From assembly GCA_903903945.1 (NCBI GenBank), contig CAIVAP010000046.1, positions 1 to 51,338 on the forward strand: DNA of 51,338 nt, given 5' to 3'. Every line of letters begins with the position of its first letter. The first letter of the stretch is position 1. Position numbers and translations under genes: made by a program. The notes below the pieces were generated by a model, which was not told the DNA's origin, did not search any database, and was given only the letters and a program-made list of their open reading frames with translations. The stretch comes from an uncultured bacterium (GTDB lineage Bacteria > Zixibacteria > MSB-5A5 > CAIYYT01). Of this stretch, positions 1-8,170 are shown in pieces.

Positions 1-2
1 TC

Positions 3-614
3 GCCACACCGCCGATACGGTCGCTGCTGCTGCTGATGGCGGCGATTAGTATCATCGGGCTGCCCTACCCGTCGCTGCTGCCGATTTTCGCCAAGGACAT
101 TCTGCATGGCGGTCCGCGCACGCTCGGTTTCCTGATGGGAGCTACCGGCGTCGGCGCGCTGACCGGCGCAATTTATCTGGCTTCCCGACGAAGCGTCATC
201 GGTCTCGATAGAGTGCTTTCGCTGGCTGCTGGACTGCTTGGCATCGGACTCATCTTCTTCTCGCTGTCTCGCATCTTCTGGCTGTCACTCGGCATGATGT
301 TTTTCATCGGCCTCGGCATGATGACACAGGTGGCCTCCACCAATACACTTCTGCAAACCATAGTAGATGATGACAAACGCGGTCGCGTGATCAGTTTGTT
401 CATCCTGTCGTTTATGGGGATGGTACCTCTGGGGACGCTGATCGCCGGTTCCATTGCCAGCGCCATCGGGGCGCCACTGACTCTGGCGATTAACGGCGCG
501 GTCTGTATTGTCGCCTGCCTGATCTTCATCATCCAACTCCCCAAGTGGCGCAGACAAGTCCGCCCGATTTATGTTGCCAAAGGTATCCTACCGCGTTTCG
601 GTTCGACGGAATAG
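3..614 (+). CDS. MFS transporter, C-terminal part (5' end outside window)
   Basis: The reading frame is open from the window edge, so only the last ~204 codons are present. The product has about five hydrophobic helices with a Gly-rich helix (MGATGVGALTGAIY). The short basic loop 'DDDKRGRVIS' between helices is typical of the Major Facilitator Superfamily, EntS/MFS_3-like branch. It would be an inner-membrane secondary exporter; the substrate cannot be told from this half. The tail after the last helix is short and basic. An ATG at 36 is internal and not a real start. What follows downstream is repeat-rich non-coding DNA, so this is the last gene of its unit. Confidence 0.8.
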   Translation, partial: ATPPIRSLLLLMAAISIIGLPYPSLLPIFAKDILHGGPRTLGFLMGATGVGALTGAIYLASRRSVIGLDRVLSLAAGLLGIGLIFFSLSRIFWLSLGMMFFIGLGMMTQVASTNTLLQTIVDDDKRGRVISLFILSFMGMVPLGTLIAGSIASAIGAPLTLAINGAVCIVACLIFIIQLPKWRRQVRPIYVAKGILPRFGSTE

Positions 615-679
615 TCAGTAGGATAGGCGTTCCGAAGCCATAAATCTGGCAGCAGGGACATCAGAACGGGGATATGTTA

Positions 680-773
680 TTCCCCCTTATTAAAGGGGGA
701 TTAAAGGGGGTTGTCTTTCTTCTCGGTGGATAGGCGCTTACAACCCCCTTGGTCCCCCTTTGCTAAGGGGGAA
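680..773. repeat. Dispersed inverted-repeat element (MITE-like), complete copy
   Basis: Left arm 680-714 and right arm 740-773 are imperfect reverse complements around a 25-nt spacer. Each arm is itself a small hairpin of the form CCCCCTT...AAGGGGG. The right part (728-773) occurs again, identical over 46 bp and inverted, at 50013-50058. There is no ORF and no U-run, so a mobile or REP/MITE-type repeat is more likely than a terminator. Confidence 0.75.
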
Positions 774-813
774 AATCAACTGCCAATCCCGAATACCCCA
801 CGCATTTTTCCCC

Positions 814-844
814 TTGACATCATACATTTTATCGAGCTTACTAT
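814..844 (+). promoter_or_regulatory. Putative sigma70-like promoter upstream of the FISUMP lipoprotein
   Basis: A perfect -35 TTGACA (814-819) is followed after 19 bp by TACTAT (839-844). The surrounding block, CCCTTGACA...GAGCTTA(C/T)TATCAAC, is repeated at 47858-47894 upstream of another secreted-protein gene, which supports a real control element. The 19-bp spacing is long, and the start codon lies 145 bp downstream. Confidence 0.45.
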
Positions 845-988
845 CAACGGCATTGATATGCTTGGAAAGGCAGGGTGGATGAATGGGGAAAGTGTTTGAA
901 GCAAGACTATTCTTCAGGGAAGCAACGCACAACAGTCTGTGAGGTATCAGGTTTCACTATTGGCCTTTGAGGCGATGGAGGTATTCAT

Positions 989-1972
989 ATGAAGTGGCTG
1001 TCTATATTTTTCTTGGCTACAGCGCTGTTAGTGCTCCAATCGTGTTCAAAAGAGAAGTCCACCGAACCTGCTACGCGGGTGCCGATCTTGACCACTGCCT
1101 CTGTCAGCGCGATCATGCAGACATCTGCAACATGCGGCGGAACGATCACATCTGATGGCGGAGCAACGGTAACCGCTCGCGGGGTATGCTGGAGTACCAC
1201 TCCAACCCCTACAGTGGCTGATAGTAAGACCACCGATAGTACGGGAACAGGCAGTTTTACCAGTTCCATCACCGGATTAACGGGGAGTACCAGTTATTAT
1301 GTTAGGGCTTATGCCACCAGTGGTGCCGGCACCGGCTATGGCAGCGCGATGCCGTTTACAACCGAAGCAAGCATAACTGGCACGGTAATAGACATAGATG
1401 GTAATTCTTACCAGACTATGAAAATCGGTGATCAATGGTGGATGGCAGAAAACTTGAGAGTAACCCACTACCGCAACAGCGTTGCCATACCCAACGTGAC
1501 TGACAACAATACGTGGGGCGGTCTTACCACCGGGGCTTATTGTAACTCTTCAAACGATGAGACGAGAGTGGCTACATATGGCAGATTGTATAATTGGTTT
1601 GCCGTTGACGACAACCGCAAATTAGCCCCAGCAGGCTGGCATATTGCAAGTGATGCTGAGTTGCAGACCCTCATTGATTATCTTGGCGGCGATGCAATTG
1701 CTGGGGGAAAAATGAAAGAAGCGGGAACAGCTCATTGGCAAAGCCCAAACATTGGCGCTACCAACGAAAGCGGCTTTTCCGCGTTGCCCGGCGGAATTCG
1801 CATTCACCTCGGTTATTCCGCAGGTCCAGGTTACCATGCCCTCTTTTGGTCCCTTACGGCGTCTGATAGTGACAATGCCTGGTCGCGCGAACTGGCTTAC
1901 GATTTTTCAAACGCAATGCGCCAATACGATCCTAAGACCTGTGGTTTCTCGGTTCGCTGCGTAAGGGACTAA
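989..1972 (+). CDS. Lipoprotein with FN3-like and FISUMP domains
   Basis: The start at 989 follows a GGAGG ribosome site (976-980). The N-terminus is a lipoprotein signal ending in the lipobox LQSC (Cys19). Residues ~30-127 form one beta-rich FN3-like repeat with the 'GVCWSTTPTPT...YYVRAYA' pattern common in Bacteroidetes/Fibrobacteres surface proteins. Residues ~130-327 are a FISUMP domain (Fibrobacter succinogenes major paralogous domain): DIDGNSYQTMKIGDQWWMAENL, GRLYNW, APAGWHIASDAEL, SGFSALPGG and the final GFSVRCVRD are all present. It is probably an outer-membrane or surface lipoprotein, and the FISUMP domain has no established biochemical role. The gene stands alone behind the promoter-like element at 814-844. 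Confidence 0.88.
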   Translation: MKWLSIFFLATALLVLQSCSKEKSTEPATRVPILTTASVSAIMQTSATCGGTITSDGGATVTARGVCWSTTPTPTVADSKTTDSTGTGSFTSSITGLTGSTSYYVRAYATSGAGTGYGSAMPFTTEASITGTVIDIDGNSYQTMKIGDQWWMAENLRVTHYRNSVAIPNVTDNNTWGGLTTGAYCNSSNDETRVATYGRLYNWFAVDDNRKLAPAGWHIASDAELQTLIDYLGGDAIAGGKMKEAGTAHWQSPNIGATNESGFSALPGGIRIHLGYSAGPGYHALFWSLTASDSDNAWSRELAYDFSNAMRQYDPKTCGFSVRCVRD

Positions 1973-2105
1973 CGTGCCGTAGATCAATTCCCCCTCGGGC
2001 CTTGATGTTTTCCTTTACAAATTAACCGTCAGGCCTCAAGAAGGCCAGACGCACAGACCCAATTTTCCCCTACCCTCAACACCCGCCGTTGGTTATCCTC
2101 TCCCC

Positions 2106-3359
2106 ATGACACGAACACTGATATACGATACTTCGCAGCTTGTAACCTGTCGGCAGGATGGGATGAGTCCCAAGATCAGCGAAACTTTCCGGCGGTTGGA
2201 GTTGATCGAGCATGGCGCGATGGTGGTCAACGACCAGCGTATTGAATGGGTTGGCGCGGAATCGGAAATCAGTTCGCAGTATCCCGACCGCCGTTTTGAC
2301 ATCACTGTCGCTGCGAAAGGGGGTGTTGTCACTCCCGGCCTGGTCGATCCGCACACGCATCCGATCTTTGCCGCCACGCGCGAACACGAATTCTATCTGC
2401 GCAATGCCGGGAAATCATACATGGAAATCGCCGCAGCCGGAGGTGGTATTCGCAACTCGGTGCGCAAGACCCGCGCCGCAAGCTTTGATCAGCTCTGTCA
2501 GAAGGCCGTCCGGTTCCTCGATCAGATGCTAAAATCGGGTACCACTACCATCGAAGCCAAATCGGGTTATGGCCTGTCAACAAAGGCGGAACTCAAGTCG
2601 CTGGAGGTCATCCACTGGCTCAATGACAATCATCCTATCGACCTGATTCCGACCTTTATGGGGGCGCACGAATTTCCCGATGAATATCGCGACAACCGCG
2701 AAGGCTATGTCCGGCTGCTGATTGACGAAATGATTCCCGAAGTTGCTCACAGCAAACTTGCGGTCTTCTGCGACATCTTCACCGAAGCCGGTGTTTTTGA
2801 TCTCGATCAGTCGCGTCGCATTATGACTGCCGCAAAAGGGCATGGTCTCAAACTGCGTTTCCACGCGGAAGAGTTGAAATCAATTGGTGGCGCCGAGTTG
2901 GCTGCTGAAATGGGAGCCATTAGCGCCGACCATCTGGTGTTTATCACCGATACCGGCATTGCGAAGATGGCCGAAGCTGGTACGATTGCCATCCTGCTTC
3001 CGGCGACCACGTTTTTCCTTGGCCACAAGGAATATGCTCCCGCGCGCAAGATGATTGATCAGGGTGTTGCGGTTGCACTGGCAACCGACTTCAATCCCGG
3101 CTCCTCCTGCACAACCTCGTTGCCCGCCGTCATGACCGTTGCGGCCATCTATCTCAAAATGACCGCCGAGGAAATCCTCAATGCCGTAACCTTCAATTCG
3201 GCCTGTAGTCTCGGCTTGCAGAAAGATATCGGCTCGCTGCAACCGGGAAAATTGGCCGATTTCGTAATCTGGGATGTAGAAAACTATGAACAGATTCCGT
3301 ACCTTTTTGCACAGAACCCGGTCAGGAGCGTCTTTAAGCGAGGGAGACAAGTCGTATGA
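2106..3359 (+). CDS. hutI: Imidazolonepropionase
   Basis: Cytosolic metal-dependent amidohydrolase that opens 4-imidazolone-5-propanoate to N-formimino-L-glutamate in histidine degradation. The 417 aa match the usual family length. Visible family motifs are DPHTHP (81-86, metal-binding histidines), GGGI (112-115), EAKSGYGL (150-157), GAHEFP (186-191), HAEEL (253-257, metal His) and ATDFNPG (326-332, metal Asp). The start has a pyrimidine-rich upstream (tcctctcccc) with no Shine-Dalgarno sequence, but the N-terminus fits the family. No hutH, hutU or hutG is present nearby; the stop overlaps the lptE start by 4 nt, an unusual partner. Confidence 0.96.
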   Translation: MTRTLIYDTSQLVTCRQDGMSPKISETFRRLELIEHGAMVVNDQRIEWVGAESEISSQYPDRRFDITVAAKGGVVTPGLVDPHTHPIFAATREHEFYLRNAGKSYMEIAAAGGGIRNSVRKTRAASFDQLCQKAVRFLDQMLKSGTTTIEAKSGYGLSTKAELKSLEVIHWLNDNHPIDLIPTFMGAHEFPDEYRDNREGYVRLLIDEMIPEVAHSKLAVFCDIFTEAGVFDLDQSRRIMTAAKGHGLKLRFHAEELKSIGGAELAAEMGAISADHLVFITDTGIAKMAEAGTIAILLPATTFFLGHKEYAPARKMIDQGVAVALATDFNPGSSCTTSLPAVMTVAAIYLKMTAEEILNAVTFNSACSLGLQKDIGSLQPGKLADFVIWDVENYEQIPYLFAQNPVRSVFKRGRQVV

Positions 3360-3835
3360 GAACTGTCTGCGCAATTTGCGTGACGCTTTTTGTTGCCGGA
3401 TGCGGCGTTTACTCGTTCTCCAGTTCATCGCTGGGGGGCGTTAAGACTGTGGCGGTTCCGCAGTTCGAGAACAAGACGATGGAGTACGGCATAGAAGGAG
3501 ACCTGACGGCAAAAGTGATTGATCAACTAATCACTGACAACGCGCTGAAAGTCGTGGCGCTCGCCGATGCTGATGCCGTTCTGCGCGGCGAAATCGTCAA
3601 ATATGAGCGCGTCGCGTACACCTATGACAAAAGCGACAACGTCAGCGAGTACAAAGTCAATATTTACGTGAACTTCACGCTGGCGCGCAAAGGCGGCAAA
3701 TCGCTGCTCGAAAAAAACAACATGCTTGGTTTTGGCGTGTATAATGCTGCCGAGCAGACCGAGGATGACGGCAAACAGGCGGCCGTCGATAAACTCGCAC
3801 GTGATATTGTCGATGAAACTACCAAAACCTGGTAG
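3356..3835 (+). CDS. lptE: LptE-family LPS-assembly lipoprotein
   Basis: A lipoprotein of 159 aa with a short signal and lipobox VAGC (Cys16), then 'GVYSFS', the typical LptE opening. A 'VKTVAVPQFENKT' strand and 'DADAVLRGEIVKY...YTYD...V..Y.V' follow, as in the Bacteroidetes/FCB LptE family. It should plug the LptD barrel that inserts lipopolysaccharide into the outer leaflet. The ATG overlaps the hutI stop (ATGA, 3356-3359), implying translational coupling. lptD is not in the window. It could be a related LptE-fold lipoprotein of other function, but this is less likely. Confidence 0.85.
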   Translation: MRTVCAICVTLFVAGCGVYSFSSSSLGGVKTVAVPQFENKTMEYGIEGDLTAKVIDQLITDNALKVVALADADAVLRGEIVKYERVAYTYDKSDNVSEYKVNIYVNFTLARKGGKSLLEKNNMLGFGVYNAAEQTEDDGKQAAVDKLARDIVDETTKTW

Positions 3836-3841
3836 GCGCTG

Positions 3842-3870
3842 TTGCGCTGATCGCGTATAAGTTGTATAAT
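3842..3870 (+). promoter_or_regulatory. sigma70-like promoter for the PorV-like gene
   Basis: TTGCGC (3842-3847), a 17-bp spacer, then a perfect TATAAT (3865-3870). The start codon is 31 bp downstream with GAGG at 3890-3893. This separates the PorV-like gene from the hutI-lptE pair. Confidence 0.65.
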
Positions 3871-3900
3871 ACGGTGTCAAGCATAGACATGAGGTTATAA

Positions 3901-4893
3901 ATGAAATCAGTCAAGACCATTCTCTGCCTTATTATCATTCTCATCCTGTCGGCGTCGTTGTTTGCCGATAAGTCCAAGGTCGGTACTACGGCTTACCCCT
4001 TCCTGAAAATCGGTGTCGGCGCCAAATCCCTGTCGATGGGCGGGGCATTCGTCGGGTTGGCGGATGATGAATCAGCCGTCTACTACAATCCGGCTGGAAT
4101 CATCGGTTTCCAACAGAAGGCGATTTCCGGATCATACATGAATTACATTGCCGACATCCAATCGGGCAATCTGATTGCCATTCTGCCAAAATCAGCTCCC
4201 GCTGTTGTGGACGTGGAAGGATTGGGGGACGAACCGGTTTTCCACGACGCCCAGTCGGCGTTCGCCTTCTCGGTAGTCTATCTTAACTACGGGAAAATCG
4301 ACGAGGCCAATGTCTTGGGTGACATCATCGGCGACTTTGGCGGGTCGGACATGGCGATTGGAGCTACCTATGCTCGCAAACTCTCATCGCAATTGGCTTG
4401 CGGCGGGACGGCCAAGTTTATTTATCAGAAGATAGATCAGTACTCCTCCACCGGTCTGGCGGTGGATGCCGGTCTGCTCTATCGACTTCGGGACGGCAGA
4501 ACCAACATTGGCTTTTCTGCGTCAAACCTCGGCGTTCAGCTTTCCGGTTTGTCGCCGGAACACAAAGACCCGCTGCCGATTACCCTGCGCGGTGGCGTCT
4601 CGCACCGTACGAGGGAATTGCCGTTGACGGTGGCGGTGGAGGCGGTCTATCCTACTGACAATGACATTTATGGCTCAATTGGGTTGGAGATCCATCCCAA
4701 TATCCCTATCGCCTTGCGGGCCGGCTACTCCACTTTTGGTCAAAACTACAAGACCGGTGGCAGCAAGGACAACACCGCCGGATTCTCCTTTGGCGCCGGG
4801 TTCACACTGGCCAAAATCGCTGTCGACTACGCCTTTCTGCCTTATGCCGATCTCGGTTCACTTCACCGTGTTGGTTTTGCCTATAGGTGGTAG
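3901..4893 (+). CDS. PorV/PorQ-family outer-membrane beta-barrel protein
   Basis: The 330-aa product has a clear Sec signal (cleavage near Ala22, SASLFA). 'AYPFLKIGVGAKSLSMGGAF', 'ADDESAVYYNPAGI' and 'ISGSYMNYIADI' follow, the hallmark N-terminus of the PorV/PorQ (UPF0164) family. Alternating beta strands run to a terminal aromatic (FAYRW), as expected for an outer-membrane barrel. PorV-type proteins shuttle type IX cargo. Here the link is only suggestive: the subtilase at 14838-16784 has a Por-type C-terminal domain, but no PorU, SprA or other T9SS gene is present. A promoter with TATAAT at 3865 drives it, and a small lipoprotein gene follows 3 nt after its stop. Confidence 0.88.
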   Translation: MKSVKTILCLIIILILSASLFADKSKVGTTAYPFLKIGVGAKSLSMGGAFVGLADDESAVYYNPAGIIGFQQKAISGSYMNYIADIQSGNLIAILPKSAPAVVDVEGLGDEPVFHDAQSAFAFSVVYLNYGKIDEANVLGDIIGDFGGSDMAIGATYARKLSSQLACGGTAKFIYQKIDQYSSTGLAVDAGLLYRLRDGRTNIGFSASNLGVQLSGLSPEHKDPLPITLRGGVSHRTRELPLTVAVEAVYPTDNDIYGSIGLEIHPNIPIALRAGYSTFGQNYKTGGSKDNTAGFSFGAGFTLAKIAVDYAFLPYADLGSLHRVGFAYRW

Positions 4894-4896
4894 AAG

Positions 4897-5337
4897 ATGA
4901 AGCGTCCCTTGTGCTTCAAGCTACTGTTGTTGTCTTGCTGCTTGCTTGGGCTCACCTGCGGCAAATCGGCGCCGTCGCCCCGCGAACGCGTCCTGGACTT
5001 TGTCCGCTTGATCCAGGCCGACTCCCTGCCTAATATTCTGCCTTTTATTGACACGGACTCGGTTGCCACCTATGAATACGCCGGCGCCAGGTATGACTCT
5101 CTCTCCCTACAGGACAAGAAAAACCGTCTGATTGATGGTTTCCTTAGGGATGGTGAGTACCGCAAGATATGGAGCCGTTCGCAAATTGTCGTCAATGAGG
5201 AAAACTTCCTGAACGACACCACTGCCACCGTAGAGATCTCGTTCATCGATCGTGCCACGCGCATTCAATACTATAGCCAGATGGGACTCAAGAAACGCAA
5301 CGCCATCTGGGTGATCTGCAGCTTCAAAGTCAACTGA
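4897..5337 (+). CDS. Small lipoprotein, NTF2/DUF4878-like
   Basis: 146 aa with a lipoprotein signal and lipobox LTCG (Cys21). The mature part (PSPRERVLDFVRLIQADSLPNILPFI...) looks like a small alpha+beta NTF2-like domain with a beta-rich second half ending 'NAIWVICSFKVN'. This resembles DUF4878-type lipoproteins, but the match is by pattern only. It starts 3 nt after the PorV-like stop and its ribosome site lies inside that gene, so the two are co-translated. It may assist or modify the barrel protein. The function is unknown. Confidence 0.75.
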   Translation: MKRPLCFKLLLLSCCLLGLTCGKSAPSPRERVLDFVRLIQADSLPNILPFIDTDSVATYEYAGARYDSLSLQDKKNRLIDGFLRDGEYRKIWSRSQIVVNEENFLNDTTATVEISFIDRATRIQYYSQMGLKKRNAIWVICSFKVN

Positions 5338-5659
5338 TCGAAGCCCGATTTTTGCACTGTCGGCGCGCTGCATAGGTGCGTCTAGCTCTGTGCTGCCCCG
5401 TCCTCTGTCAGAAGCACAAAATTTTTCCAAAACCGCATTGGATGAGTCATCAATTCACACGTCATTTGGAGGGGGTAGTTCCGATCTGAGTGTCGCATTT
5501 GGGCCATTTTCGCAAGCGCATGCACAATGTAGCCTTGTCACGATTCAAATATTGCCTACGGCAAAAAATTTCTTGCGCATCCCCGCCACATTTTGTATGG
5601 TGCGGTTTGTTGTATTTGAGAAAGATAGCTGTTCTGATAATATAGTCACGGAGGAGATA
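5338..5659. other. Non-coding gap before the EB_dh paralog cluster
   Basis: The frame of the next gene happens to be open from 5390, but the translation has no signal peptide or family similarity, and the GAGGAG site at 5651-5656 points to the ATG at 5660. A weak promoter can be drawn: TTTGAG (5615-5620), 17 bp, TAATAT (5638-5643). I see no repeat or RNA gene. Confidence 0.5.
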
Positions 5660-6730
5660 ATGTCGGTTGGGAAATCGTTTGTTGCCTTAATGGCAATTTG
5701 TTATCTGGCAATTCTCTTAGTCGGGTGTACCGGCGATCAAGGTCCGGCTGGTCCTGTAGGATCTACCGGTGTGGAGGGACCCCCGGGGCAAAACCTGACT
5801 ATCAGCCCGGTTGCCGACTGTACCTTTGGTATTCTTATTGCTAATTCCACGGCGTCCGATTTCGTCGGTGCTGCCAGGGTCTCACTGACCTCGAATACAA
5901 GCGCCATTCCCAGCTCTGATCAGGTCGTTGCTCGACGCTTGGACACGGCGCCAACCATCGACGGGATCGACGGTGGTGACACCGAATGGGGTAGTGCCGC
6001 CGTATCCACAATTGCGCTGGATTCGTTAGCCGGCAAGTACAACGGGATTGCTTCCGCTTTGGTGCGCGCCGCTTACGACCGGCAGTATGTGTACATGCAA
6101 GTCAAGTGGACGGAAGTCGCCATTGACAGCTTCGCTCCGAGCATGAACGTTTACAAGGGCATGTGGTCTTATGACAGCACCGGTCGTTCCGCCAAATGGT
6201 CTCGCCGCAGCGGTGGTGAAGACATGCTCTGCCTGGGTTGGCAATTGACCACCGTTACTGGCTGGAGCACTGACGGTATCAAGGCGATCTTTGACGGCTC
6301 TGTCTTCCGCACACCGGTTTCCGGAGAGTTAGCCGATCTGTGGGTCTGGCAGTCGACGGAAACCTACTACTCGGGCTTTTTGGGCGACAAAGTCGTGAGA
6401 TACGCAGACGCTGGCGATGCTTCGCAGTTTGATGCGGGTACCTTGCCGGCCTTCGTGCTTGAGAACCCTGCTACCAGCAGCAAGCCAACCTACATGAGAT
6501 CGGGTTCGCCGGCGGATGGCACGTCATATCCGCTGAATAGCTACGAATTCACGAAATTCGACACAAAGATGAAGTGGAAGAACCATGCCACGATACCTGG
6601 ATACATTTCGTTCATTCCCTCCGGTTCGACTGCTGATGTGCGGTCAACCGCCACCTATGATAACGGTACATGGACCGTCGAGCTTCGCCGGTTGAGACAG
6701 ACTGGCAATGGCGACGACACGATCTTGTGA
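5660..6730 (+). CDS. Collagen-stalk lipoprotein with EB_dh-like domain, paralog 1
   Basis: Start chosen at 5660 for its GAGGAG site and lipoprotein signal (lipobox LVGC, Cys23). Seven Gly-X-Y triplets (GDQ GPA GPV GST GVE GPP GQN) directly follow the cysteine. From ~residue 90 there is an ethylbenzene-dehydrogenase-related domain: 'PTIDGIDGGDTEWG', 'RAAYDRQYVYMQVKWTE', 'GGEDMLCLGW', 'LADLWVWQS', and the C-terminal 'DNGTWTVELRRL..TGNGDDTIL'. Such domains bind haem in the gamma subunit of ethylbenzene/DMS dehydrogenases and in c-type relatives. This copy lacks CxxCH, so haem c attachment is not expected. It is the first of three tandem paralogs. Confidence 0.82.
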   Translation: MSVGKSFVALMAICYLAILLVGCTGDQGPAGPVGSTGVEGPPGQNLTISPVADCTFGILIANSTASDFVGAARVSLTSNTSAIPSSDQVVARRLDTAPTIDGIDGGDTEWGSAAVSTIALDSLAGKYNGIASALVRAAYDRQYVYMQVKWTEVAIDSFAPSMNVYKGMWSYDSTGRSAKWSRRSGGEDMLCLGWQLTTVTGWSTDGIKAIFDGSVFRTPVSGELADLWVWQSTETYYSGFLGDKVVRYADAGDASQFDAGTLPAFVLENPATSSKPTYMRSGSPADGTSYPLNSYEFTKFDTKMKWKNHATIPGYISFIPSGSTADVRSTATYDNGTWTVELRRLRQTGNGDDTIL

Positions 6731-6808
6731 GCATTGTCGCTTTCAGATGAGAGGCGTTCATGATCTTGACTATAGTTTTGCGGTATTGGAAATATTAGGG
6801 AGGAATTA

Positions 6809-8155
6809 ATGCGTAAGTGGAGTTTTATCCTCTTTTGTTTAACAGCGTTGGCTGGCCTGATCGTGTTGGTCGGGTGTGAGGGGGACACCGGGCTGACAGG
6901 TGGTCAGGGGGCGAAAGGTCGCCGGGGAACTGCCGGTTATGACCCCGATCAACTGCCGCCTGCAGATCGTGTATTTGCTTTTGCGGTCACTAATGCTACC
7001 GAAAATGCAATCAGTGGAAAAAGGCAGGCTTACTTGACCTTCGATTCCACTGCCAAGGCGACAAGAGACACCGTCGTCGCCGGCAGAGTCTCTGTGCCCC
7101 CGTTGATCGATGGGCTTGATGGCGAGGAATACGAGTGGGGAGCACAGAAGTCCAAGATGCCTCTGAGCTTTCTCAATCCTGATCCCGGCGTCGCGGACTG
7201 CAAGCTAAAGAACGGAGTCGTCCGAGCGGCTTATGACGACGACAACATCTACTTCCAGTTCCAGTGGCAAGAACAACGCGTCGCACCCAAAATCAATGGC
7301 GAAGAAGTGGTAGTGGCGGATGTCGGTGAGTCGAAAGAGCTCAACCAACTGAGTTTCTTCTACAGGGGCCCGAGAGCCGATGGGTCTGCCAATATGACCT
7401 TAAGGAGGGTGAAGTTGTTTTCCTGCCAGCCTGATTCCGGAACGGACACGAGTTACGCACTTGTGCGCGTAACCTACCATCCCCTGTGTCTTTACAACGA
7501 CGGGGATACTTGTGGATGTTGGGATCTGCGGCCTACTAATCCCCCCCCCGATATATCCTATCTCTGGGTGCTCAAGCCCGGCGGTGAAGATCGGCTGGTA
7601 GTCTTCTTCCCCGATGAGGCGGCAACAGGATGGCAGGATGTTGCGTTTAAGCAGTTCTTCGGCTTCACTAGTACCAATCCCGAAATGCCCAGTAATTTCT
7701 TCGTGGATGTCTGGGGATGGGGCGCCGCGAGAACGATGCCAGTGGAAGTGGCAGACGATTGGAACATAAGCGCGGCTGGCGCCAAACCCGACCTCGGTCA
7801 GGCACCCTATATCGACAACTACATTCCGGCGGATTCGTTCCCCCGGTATATGAACCGTCGCGATCCCAATGTTCGCACATCCGAGTCAGCAGCTAAATCG
7901 ACGGCGGCAATCTACCCACTCCGGTATTTTGATGCGGTACCTTATTCGCGCGTCGGCTGGGCAGAGGGCATTGATTCAACGGCACCCGCCGCTCGCGGAC
8001 TGCGCGTCGACTGCTATCTTCCCGGTATTATAACGACGGTCTCTTCCGGCAGTCGGGCCGATGTTTACACGGCTGCCCGTTTTGACAACGGCGTCTGGAC
8101 CGTCGAGATGAAGCGTGCTCGCAGAACCCATAACGGCGATGACGTGCAGTTTTAG
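6809..8155 (+). CDS. Collagen-stalk lipoprotein with EB_dh-like domain, paralog 2
   Basis: 448 aa behind a strong AGGGAGGA ribosome site. The lipobox is again LVGC at Cys23, followed by seven Gly-X-Y triplets (GDT GLT GGQ GAK GRR GTA GYD). The EB_dh-like core shows 'PLIDGLDGEEYEWG', 'RAAYDDDNIYFQFQWQE', 'PGGEDRLVVFF', 'FVDVWGWGAARTMPV' and the shared end 'DNGVWTVEMKRARRTHNGDDVQF'. A Cys-containing insertion ('LYNDGDTCGCWDLRP') sits before the 'GGEDR' strand, but there is no CxxCH. It lies 78 bp after paralog 1 and 15 bp before paralog 3. The set is likely co-expressed and surface-anchored; the ligand or partner is unknown. Confidence 0.82.
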   Translation: MRKWSFILFCLTALAGLIVLVGCEGDTGLTGGQGAKGRRGTAGYDPDQLPPADRVFAFAVTNATENAISGKRQAYLTFDSTAKATRDTVVAGRVSVPPLIDGLDGEEYEWGAQKSKMPLSFLNPDPGVADCKLKNGVVRAAYDDDNIYFQFQWQEQRVAPKINGEEVVVADVGESKELNQLSFFYRGPRADGSANMTLRRVKLFSCQPDSGTDTSYALVRVTYHPLCLYNDGDTCGCWDLRPTNPPPDISYLWVLKPGGEDRLVVFFPDEAATGWQDVAFKQFFGFTSTNPEMPSNFFVDVWGWGAARTMPVEVADDWNISAAGAKPDLGQAPYIDNYIPADSFPRYMNRRDPNVRTSESAAKSTAAIYPLRYFDAVPYSRVGWAEGIDSTAPAARGLRVDCYLPGIITTVSSGSRADVYTAARFDNGVWTVEMKRARRTHNGDDVQF

Positions 8156-8170
8156 GAGGAGTCGACTGAA

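Noticed and set aside
3832..3847. GTAG plus GCGC/GCGC hairpin at the lptE stop
   Set aside because: Only a 4-bp stem and it overlaps the -35 box of the next promoter; too weak to call a REP.
5390..5659. Open 5' extension of EB_dh paralog 1
   Set aside because: It would bury the lipoprotein signal 90 residues inside the protein; GAGGAG at 5651 supports ATG 5660.
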